Assembly: GCA_014529385.2 (NCBI GenBank)
Contig: CM043958.1
Span: forward strand, 85,667,525 to 85,731,524
Reading direction: 5' to 3'
Source: Adiantum capillus-veneris
Lineage: Eukaryota; Streptophyta; Polypodiopsida; Polypodiales; Pteridaceae
DNA: 64,000 nucleotides
Below are positions 22,240 to 30,056 of the stretch, in pieces. The translations under genes were made by a program, and so were the position numbers. The notes beneath the pieces are model-generated. The model made no database searches. It was not told where the DNA came from and saw only the letters and a list, made by a program, of their open reading frames with translations. The number at the start of each line of letters is the position of its first letter. Positions within the stretch are counted from its first letter, which is position 1.

Positions 22240-23566
22240 CTACCCTACACCTAACTGCTTGCGAAAATGCGCAAAGCTCTCTGAGGGAAGTCCTTTTGTA
22301 AGTAGATCAGCAGGATTTTCTGTGGTGTGAACTTTGACAAGCTGAAGTTGCTTATCCTCGAGCATTTTCCTGATGAAATGATACTTCACACCCACATGCT
22401 TTGTCTTTGAGTGATAAACTGGATTGGCGAGCCAATTGTATAGCACTTTGACTATCACAATATAACACAGGCATCTCTTCTTTGATTCCCAAATCTGTTA
22501 CTAGTCGATTAAGCCAAATTGATTCTTTGCATGCCTCTGATGCTGCAACATATTCAGTCTCTGTAGTAGACCGAGTAACACAATCTTGTAATCTAGAGCG
22601 CCATGATACTGCTCCACCAGCCAATGTAAAGACATACCCTGACGTAGACCTTCGGTTGTCTAAGTCACCTGCATAATCTGAGTCTGTAAAATCCTTTACA
22701 CTTAGCTCCTGACTCCCATAGCATGTACGCATACTCTTTGTAGCTTTCAGGTATCTCAATATTCCTTTCACTGCCTCCCAATGTTTCTTGCCTGGGTTTG
22801 ACATGTATCGACTTACTACTCCCACTGCAAATGCAATGTCTGGGCGAGTAGCAATCATTGCATACATCAAACTACCCACTGCAGACGCATATGGAATCTT
22901 ATCCATTTCAGCCTGTTCTTCCTTAGACATCTTGTTTGCTAAGTTTCACATATGGTGGCAATGGAACACTCAATGCCTTTCCTTTCTCCATATTGAAACG
23001 TTGCAAAACCTTGTCAATATACTCTGTTTGAGATAACCAAATCAACTTCTTTGATCTGTCTCTCTCAATGCGCATACCAAGTATATGACTTGCCTCACCC
23101 ATGTCTTTCATGTCAAACGATTTTGCCATCTTTGACTTCAAAGCTGAAATTTCTTCCAAGTGTTTGCCAGCAATCAACATGTCATCCACATACAAAACAA
23201 GGATCAGCCAACTGCCATCCTTAGCTTTCTTTGTATATAGAAAGTGATCAAACTCACTACGTTTGTAGCCTTGAGAAAGCATAAACTTGTGGAACTTATG
23301 GTACCATGCCCTCGGTGATTGTTTTAAGCCATAAAGACTCTTTAACAACTCGCATACCAAATCTTCCTTGCCTTTCTCAACAAACCCTTCTGGCTGCTGC
23401 ATGTAAATTTCCACATCTAAATCACCATGCAAGAACGCTGTCTTGACATCCATTTGGTGCAACACTAAATCTAATATGGCAACCAATGCAAGAAAGCATC
23501 TCAATGTAGTCATCTTGACCACCGGAGAGAAGACTTCATCAAAGTCAATGCCTTGTTCTTGCTTAA
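22240..23566 (-). pseudogene. copia-B reverse transcriptase and RNase H
   Basis: Homologous to the end of the copia-A polyprotein. RT blocks: [43 protein letters not shown] and the catalytic LVLYVDDMLIAGK, all intact. RNase H follows in another frame after a short deletion near 22925-22930: FTDSDYAGDLDNRRSTSG, STTETEYVA and YCDSQSAIQLA keep the acidic residues. A further frameshift lies near 22420, after which the final KGLPSESFAHF segment resumes. At 23566 the sequence breaks in the middle of RT (KQEQ) into the gypsy-B LTR remnant. Confidence 0.9.
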
Positions 23567-23608
23567 CGTCGTAGGTGATGGGGTGTCCATGAGCCGTGAG
23601 GGTTAACA
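23567..23608 (-). repeat. gypsy-B 3' LTR remnant (about 41 bases)
   Basis: On the minus strand it starts TGTTAACCCTCACGGCTCA, matching the outer end of the gypsy-B 5' LTR (42388-42428) over its full length. It is preceded by a purine-rich tract and then cut off where copia-B RT begins. This is a deletion scar, not a functional LTR. Confidence 0.88.
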
Positions 23609-23622
23609 TGCCCCCCTTCTTG
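23609..23622 (-). promoter_or_regulatory. gypsy-B polypurine tract
   Basis: The minus strand reads CAAGAAGGGGGGCA immediately before the LTR start TGTTAACC. Confidence 0.8.
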
Positions 23623-24980
23623 ATGTAGATTCCGTCCTCGGAAGCTATTGAGTTGAAGCTCTTTCGTCGAGGTGGAAGAGCATTTGAGATGAATGTCCTT
23701 AGCCTTCTTCAGTCACTGCAAAATCAAACAACATTGGCACAGTAATTGCATTCTCATAAGTGAGTAAAAAGCATATGCAGTTTTAGGTAGACAAATTGAT
23801 TGGTAAAAGAATTTCAAACAATTTGTCAGCAATGAACATTAAATTGCAATGTAATCAAATGCATAGACAGATGTAAAGGTAAAAAATTAAACAAGTCTGG
23901 GGTCGCTAATTTGACGGTCGAAAGGCACTAGAGATCGAATATTAATACCATGGGTAAGCTTCTTAATTTTCTGTGGTTAATTAAGTTGTTTAATCACGAG
24001 AGCCAAGTATTCATGTTCGAGGGCTGACTAGAGGCTATATCTAGAAGACCTTGTAGTTAATCTACCATAAAAGAAATTTCTCATGAAATCATCGCCTGAC
24101 TGATTACTTTGTCTTTGACCCCCCAAAGTCTTTTCACAGTGATTCAATTTTGATGTGTGTGCTTATTTTGTATGCCTTGGGTTTTTTGCTTTTCAAGTAA
24201 AAGCGCCCATACTGGGAACCTCTAGGGCTCTAGTACCATAGGCAATACATGTGAGTGAAGTACCAAATCGAGCTGAGATTTCTCTTCCAGCTTAAGATTT
24301 TACAGTGTGGCACTTTGATTTTTTGTTTGTTCATTTTCAGCATTTTAATTTTGTAACTTTGGGGGGTCATATGACACTGATACACCTCCCCAGGCTCATC
24401 ACACTAGTAAAATCCCTTTATAATACTTAAGCTAAAGGTCAATAGGGTCAAGCCCACTAGAAAGCCCTAGTACATTTCACACAATGCTGCCTAAATCAGA
24501 TTAAGAACCTAAGTAACCATTAATTATTAGGAAGGCATTCCCCATGGTATTAAGAGAAGATTTCTAACACCTAACTTGGTCAAACTAGTTTGTCGGACTG
24601 CTTGATTTTTAAACCTAGACAAGTGATTATGACAAAAAATTACACTGAATTAAATGTTTGATACTAAGCAAATGCGGTGAATATTAGGCTACCAATCACA
24701 ATTAAAGCTGACAATCATAGATGCAAAAAAGATAAGGGGAATGCTAATGGACAAGAAACACCTGTTTGTGTCGATGGTCGCGCTTGATTTGAAGAGTGAG
24801 TCGAGATAAAGATTCCATGAAGGTCCAAATCCTACCAATAGCAACACGCTCCTGTACACACTAGGAAACCAAAAGAATACCTCTAGGAGGCACATTAGTG
24901 GAAAAAGGTACCAACACTTATTGAACACAACAAAAAATATAAGGAACCCTAACCTAATTATTTGCACTCCCCCTAGAGAG
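23623..24980 (-). other. gypsy-B 3' non-coding region
   Basis: About 1.35 kb between the last ORF and the polypurine tract. AT-rich, with no recognisable domain. A short frame at 24689-24967 would be very hydrophobic, but it lacks an ATG-started homolog in the window and I do not count it as a gene. Confidence 0.6.
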
Positions 24981-25403
24981 TCAAGGGAATAGGATATTGT
25001 AGAGGTTGGGGGGAAACCCTAAGGCTAAACCCCTATCCTCGTTGTCGAGATAAACAAAGTCATCATCCATGAGACCATATGTGCCATCATTGTAGTCGTG
25101 TAAATTTTCTTCTTCATCATAGGTGCCCATGTTTACTAAGAAGGTCACTAGACGCCTATAGTCATCTTGGTCAAAAGGGTAGGCTTGTGCAATGGGAGAA
25201 ACGCTCTCTACAAAGTATGGATCAGACGTGGTCAAGAGACGTATCAGCAATTCTAACTCCTCAAAATTCCTCTCACATGCTAGCGTACCTATCAAATCCC
25301 ATTCACATGCAAGCACTGGAAAGACCATGTGAAATATTTGTGAAAAGTAACGAGGGTACCTCTCACCCAAGGCAGGAGTGGATGACTCTAGCTTACTAGC
25401 CAT
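24981..25403 (-). CDS. gypsy-B small acidic ORF downstream of pol
   Basis: 140 residues from the ATG at 25403 (MASKLESSTPALG). I do not recognise it. It is acidic in its second half (YDEEENLHDYNDG, DDDFVYLDNEDRG), has no membrane segment and no zinc motif, and contains the leucine-rich stretch FEELELLIRLL. It lies between the second protease-like domain and the polypurine tract, the position where some plant gypsy elements carry an extra gene. Gypsy-A has lost this region, so conservation cannot be tested here. Confidence 0.45.
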   Translation of the reverse strand: MASKLESSTPALGERYPRYFSQIFHMVFPVLACEWDLIGTLACERNFEELELLIRLLTTSDPYFVESVSPIAQAYPFDQDDYRRLVTFLVNMGTYDEEENLHDYNDGTYGLMDDDFVYLDNEDRGLALGFPPNLYNILFP

Positions 25404-25649
25404 ATCTGTACACGCAAATAGATGATGGTTAGAGTGCAAATATTACAAGGGTCGTGTTCTTGTGCATAATTTGTTTTTATGATTTGTGTTATGGCTCTTG
25501 CTCTTTTACTTTTTTATCTTGTTTTGGTGAGTATAAAGCTTTATATATACATTCCCTAAGATCGGAGATTAAGAGGTCAGGGAGAAAGGTTGAGAGGGAA
25601 GCAAGTGAATGATGGATGTCCACAAACACTCCCCCCTTCCTTGGGTAGA

Positions 25650-26939
25650 TCATACCATTTGAAATGATGTCGTCACCCTTTGAAACCAATTGTTCCAGTT
25701 GGTAATAGGTGAGGATTTTTGCCAGTAGTTTTCTATTACCCTAGGTGCCTCGTCAAGTTGCAAGGGTGGTAAGGTACTCTCCCAGGATCGAACTTGAAGT
25801 GGTTCATCAAGTGATTCTTGAACACTGGGAGGTGTGGATTCTTTTGTAGCTTCATGGAGGTCCACTACTATAGATGGAGGCTGTGTAGAAGCTTTTACCT
25901 CTATGGATGTATTACATGAGGAGCTAGAAGCTTCATGGAACTCCCCCCTTCCTGAGCTAGGTGGAATAATTTGGTTTTGCCTTGGAGCCCAAACTAGCTC
26001 TGGACTAGGTGTGTAGCATTCTGTGATCTTTCCCTTCCCACGGTCTGCCATTGGCTTTAGCGTTACACTGTTTGGCTCATATGGGTTTGTTGTCGATAGG
26101 GAAGGACACATTTTACGTTTAGGTACCCAAATTTGCTCATTTCCATCATAGTAGCCTTGGGCTTCTAATGGTCGTTTTGGAATCCATCGTGATTTGGTCT
26201 TGAATCTCCTAGAGCGCGCTCTTGGTTCTCCAAGGAAATTTTTTCTTGAAATGGATGGGAGGGTTGAGGTAGTTGGAAGTAAGGCCTTGGGGACACACTG
26301 ATATGTACTCTTAGGTCGTGCAGGTTGAGTACTTGCAATATTACTGCTTGCTGCAACTACAAGTGTTGAAGTGCTAGGTTCATGGGTAGCCGGCAAAGAC
26401 AAGTTAACCACCTTGGCTTGTGAATAATGGCTATCCTTCAACTTTGCTAGAGTTTGCAACGTAGGTGACTTTTCTTGAATGATAGGGGTAAGAGTCGGTG
26501 GTCGCGTCGTGACACTACCAGTATCCCAATCAATAGTGCATTTGGTTGCTAACATCCACGTGCGTCCCAGGTTTACGTTGCCTTCCATAGCTCCTACAGG
26601 CATGACTAGAAACCTCTGCACTATGCTTCCATTGTCATAGACAACAGGGGTCTGAAGGAATCCAAGAATAGCAGTTTTCTTTTTATTAATGCCCTTGACT
26701 TGCATCGTACTCGAGGATAGGGTCGGTTTCCCTAATTGACACCAAACTCCATAGGATAACAAATTGTGTTTAGCTCCCGTATCTAATAAGGCATTGTATA
26801 GTACTTTCCCATAGGGGCTATTTAGCTCAATTGGGTATCGTAGGGGTGGCTCAGATTCTAATGAGTCATCATCTGTGTCCTCAAAAAATGCTTGCGTGAT
26901 TCCCAGATTAGCCTCTCGTTGGCGTCTAAGACGTTGTTG
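25650..26939 (-). CDS. gypsy-B second retropepsin-like domain and Pro/Ser-rich tail
   Basis: Same frame as pol, reached past a TAA (26985-26987) and a TGA (26940-26942); open for 429 codons after that. After a charged start (RLRRQRE, then FFEDTDDDS) comes LNSPYGKVLYNALLDTGAKH, with a canonical DTGA whose Asp codon is at 26781-26783. Then LSYGVWCQLGKP, VMPVGAMEGNVNLGRTWM (the place of the ILGR motif) and CTIDWDTG, the layout of a retropepsin of about 110 residues. The remaining 300 residues are Pro/Ser/Thr-rich with repeated basic and Trp motifs (RSRRFKTKSRWIPKRP, QIWVPKRK, LVWAPRQNQ). The function of the tail is unknown. Confidence 0.7.
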   Translation of the reverse strand, partial: QQRLRRQREANLGITQAFFEDTDDDSLESEPPLRYPIELNSPYGKVLYNALLDTGAKHNLLSYGVWCQLGKPTLSSSTMQVKGINKKKTAILGFLQTPVVYDNGSIVQRFLVMPVGAMEGNVNLGRTWMLATKCTIDWDTGSVTTRPPTLTPIIQEKSPTLQTLAKLKDSHYSQAKVVNLSLPATHEPSTSTLVVAASSNIASTQPARPKSTYQCVPKALLPTTSTLPSISRKNFLGEPRARSRRFKTKSRWIPKRPLEAQGYYDGNEQIWVPKRKMCPSLSTTNPYEPNSVTLKPMADRGKGKITECYTPSPELVWAPRQNQIIPPSSGRGEFHEASSSSCNTSIEVKASTQPPSIVVDLHEATKESTPPSVQESLDEPLQVRSWESTLPPLQLDEAPRVIENYWQKSSPITNWNNWFQRVTTSFQMV

Positions 26940-26984
26940 TCATTCTCGAGCCTCAACTCTTGCTTGGATTTTTAAAAGCTCTGC

Positions 26985-29900
26985 TTATTCCTTGGCAGCC
27001 TTCTTTTGATGGATGGCTTGCAACTCTTCCTGGCTTAGAGGATCATAATATCTTTTGAATTTACCCCCATTAAGGAATCCAATGGCTTCAACTCCATCTA
27101 GAGTCTCCACACGAATGATACCTTGCGGAGTAATTTCACACACTCGATATGGTCCCTTACCAGCGTATTTCAATTTCTTCTTTTCATTACGTACCCCGTA
27201 CATAAGAACTTTATCACCAACCTTGATGTATTTATCCTTTAAATGGCTATCAAACCACTTCTTTCTCCTATCCTTCTCCACTAGAGCATTTCGCACAGCT
27301 AATTGCCTTTCTTCATCTAGCCTTTCCAGGATATATAATCGCTCCACTAAGGGGTTACCATCCCAACCTTCTTGAGAAGCTACTCGAAGACTAGGAATGA
27401 CAAACTCCCATGGCATAACTGCTTCTTGGCCATACACCATCTTAAACGGTGTGCAATTAATAGCAACTTTATACGCAGTACGATAAGCCCATAAAGCTGA
27501 TGTAAGCTTTAGGTCCCAATCAGTGCGATGAGCCTCGACTGTCTTTGTCAAAATGGAGATGAGAGTTTTGTTGGTACTCTCAGCTTGGCCATTTGGTTGG
27601 GGATAATAGGGTGTAGAATTGTGGTGAGATATCATGAAGTTTGATGTGAGTTCTTTTATTACTTCATTTATAAAATGAGTTCCATTGTCACTCACAAATT
27701 CAAAGGGGCATCCAAAACGTGTGATAATGTTCTCAAAGAGGAACTTAGCTGTTGTTTTTGCATCCGCCTTTCGTGTTGCTTTTGCTTCAGCCCATTTGGT
27801 TACATAGTCGGTAGCGACAATGAGATATCGTGATTGCGTGTTACGTGCAGCCGGACTAATCGGTCCTACAAAGTCTAAGCCCCACTTTTCAAATGGTTGG
27901 GTTACCTTGATGGGATGTAGAGGCATCCTATCCCTTCTTTGTGGCTTGTTGAAGCGTTGGCATTCATCACATCCCTTTGCAAAAAGTGATGCATCCTTAA
28001 ACAGAGTGGGCCACCAATAGCCTGACTGTAAGATCTGTCGAGCAGTCAACTTTCCTGAAAAGTGACCACCAGCTACGCCCATGTGTGCCTCTTGTAGAAT
28101 ATATAAATACTCATCCTTGCAGGCACAGCGTCTAAGAACATCATCTTTTCCTCTCTTATAGAGAGTTCCAGCCAGTAAGCAATAGGGTTCGCATTCCTTG
28201 ATTAATTTTCGAGCTATATCTTTTCGCAGTTCTTTGGGTGGAAAACCATTAACTAAGAAGTTAACAATCTTTTCACTCCATTCAGGCATTGTCTCAACAA
28301 TGAACAAAGGAGTATCAGGCAATTCATCATCAACCCCCGTAGGAGCTTCGCCATTAGGGATACGAGATAAATGATCCGCCATGACATGTTTCCTCCCAGG
28401 CCTCACAACAACGGTGAAGTCGAACTCAAGAAGAATTAACAACCATCGTGTAATTCGACCTGTGGAACACGACTTGTTTACCAAATATAGCAATGCTTGA
28501 TGATCAACATAAAACACAAACTTGGTAGCAAGAAGGTAATATCGAAATTTCTTTACTGCGTAAATCATAGCTAGACCTTCGCGCTCTGTAGTAGTGTAGT
28601 TCATCTCGGCATCATTTAATTGGCGACTTGCAAAGCTAATAGGGTAGTCCAATTTATGTTCTCCTGGTTGAGTTAGAACACACCCAATAGCAAAATTTGA
28701 TGCATCAATATGCACATGAAAAGGTACATTCCAATCAGGTGCTCGCAGGATTGGAGCACTTGTTAGGGCCTTCTTTAATAACTCATAAGATTGATGACAT
28801 TCTTCCGTCCAATGAAACTCGATAAGAAGCTTGTACAATAGACGCGCTATCTCGGCAAAGTTTAAAATAAACCTTCGATAATAACCAACATGGCCCATAA
28901 ATCTTTGAACTCCTTTATAGTTAGTAGGTGGTGGCAAATCGGCAATAGCTTTAATCTTACTCTCATCTGTGGATATCCCGTTCTTGGACACTATATGCCC
29001 TAGAATGACTCCATGCTTAACCCAAAATTGGCATTTGAAAGGGTTCAATGAGATGCGATAAAATCTGCACCTTTCAAATATTTTTCTTAGATATAACAAA
29101 TGCTTCTCCCAAGAAGAATAAACACAAAGGTCGTCTAGGAAAGCTTCACAAAACTCCCTTAGAAATTCTTTAAACGCAGTGTTTAATAATCGTTGGAATG
29201 TAGCAGGGGCATTCGTTAAGCCAAAAGCCATAACACGAAATGCAAACACTCCAAACTCTGTGATAAAAGCAGTTTTAGCTTGGTCCTCTAATGCAATTGT
29301 GATTTGATTGTAACCAGAGTACCCATCTAAAAAGCTATAAGCTTCCTTGCCCGCAACTCTTTCAAGCACATGTTCTGAATATGGCAAGGGATAATGATCT
29401 CTCCTAGTGGCTGCATTAACTTTCTTGAGGTCCACGCACACTCTTAGTTTCCCATTCTTTTTTGACACAATGACTATTGGAGAAACCCATTCTGAGTGCT
29501 CAATAGGGTATATGAATCCATATTGGATAAGTTTTTCAATCTCCTCTTGTACAATTTTGGCGTACTTAAGATTCATTGGATAGGGTCGTTGCTGGACAGG
29601 TTTAGTAGTGTTGATCATGGGAATTGTATGTTGCACCACAGAAGGTGGAACGCCCTTCATGTCATGATATGTCCAAGCAAAGATATCCTTGTATTCCTTG
29701 AGGAGCTCCTTAAGTACAACCTCTTCAGTTTTGGTAAGGTCTTGAGCAATAAAAACTGGTTTAGACTCCTCACCTGGTTCTGCTAATTCTATCTCTTTAA
29801 CTACCGCTGGACCATCATAGACTCCACTGCTTCCATTGGTAGGTATTCGTTGGGATTTGGCATACACAACCTTTCGCTCCCCCGTGGTATAAGATTTAAA

Positions 29901-30056
29901 ATGTTCAGGAGCCGTATGTAAGTCAGCAGGCTCTTGTCCTGACGGAGACCTTTCTTTTAGTTCTGCCTCCTTTTGTTGTTGTGCTAACTCTCGGTTTTGA
30001 CGTCTTCTTATAGCTCGACTCACAATTTCGGCTCTGTAACCTCCAATTGAGCGAGG
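26985..30056 (-). CDS. gypsy-B pol: reverse transcriptase, RNase H, integrase
   Basis: About 1010 residues without a break. RT: KNGKLRVCVDLKKVNAAT, YSFLDGYSGYNQI (motif A), [14 protein letters not shown] (motif B), AFLDDLCVYS (motif C, the FLDD form). RNase H: HIDASNFAIG, TEREGLAMIYAVKKFRYYL, YVDHQALLYL. Integrase: H..H..C..C zinc finger ending KGCDECQRF, then the DDE core WGLDFVGPI, VSDNGTHF and NGQAESTNKT, all intact, and a GPYRVCEI C-terminal module without a chromodomain. The frame is -1 relative to gag-protease and open from 30056, overlapping the gag stop (30020-30022) by 37 bases. The first codon at 30023 is GTG, so it is probably made by frameshifting. Confidence 0.93.
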   Translation of the reverse strand, partial: PRSIGGYRAEIVSRAIRRRQNRELAQQQKEAELKERSPSGQEPADLHTAPEHFKSYTTGERKVVYAKSQRIPTNGSSGVYDGPAVVKEIELAEPGEESKPVFIAQDLTKTEEVVLKELLKEYKDIFAWTYHDMKGVPPSVVQHTIPMINTTKPVQQRPYPMNLKYAKIVQEEIEKLIQYGFIYPIEHSEWVSPIVIVSKKNGKLRVCVDLKKVNAATRRDHYPLPYSEHVLERVAGKEAYSFLDGYSGYNQITIALEDQAKTAFITEFGVFAFRVMAFGLTNAPATFQRLLNTAFKEFLREFCEAFLDDLCVYSSWEKHLLYLRKIFERCRFYRISLNPFKCQFWVKHGVILGHIVSKNGISTDESKIKAIADLPPPTNYKGVQRFMGHVGYYRRFILNFAEIARLLYKLLIEFHWTEECHQSYELLKKALTSAPILRAPDWNVPFHVHIDASNFAIGCVLTQPGEHKLDYPISFASRQLNDAEMNYTTTEREGLAMIYAVKKFRYYLLATKFVFYVDHQALLYLVNKSCSTGRITRWLLILLEFDFTVVVRPGRKHVMADHLSRIPNGEAPTGVDDELPDTPLFIVETMPEWSEKIVNFLVNGFPPKELRKDIARKLIKECEPYCLLAGTLYKRGKDDVLRRCACKDEYLYILQEAHMGVAGGHFSGKLTARQILQSGYWWPTLFKDASLFAKGCDECQRFNKPQRRDRMPLHPIKVTQPFEKWGLDFVGPISPAARNTQSRYLIVATDYVTKWAEAKATRKADAKTTAKFLFENIITRFGCPFEFVSDNGTHFINEVIKELTSNFMISHHNSTPYYPQPNGQAESTNKTLISILTKTVEAHRTDWDLKLTSALWAYRTAYKVAINCTPFKMVYGQEAVMPWEFVIPSLRVASQEGWDGNPLVERLYILERLDEERQLAVRNALVEKDRRKKWFDSHLKDKYIKVGDKVLMYGVRNEKKKLKYAGKGPYRVCEITPQGIIRVETLDGVEAIGFLNGGKFKRYYDPLSQEELQAIHQKKAAKE

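Noticed and set aside
24689-24967. Hydrophobic 92-codon frame downstream of gypsy-B pol, possibly envelope-like
   Set aside because: T-rich DNA gives hydrophobic residues by composition; no signal peptide plus ectodomain layout, no good start and no homolog in the window.
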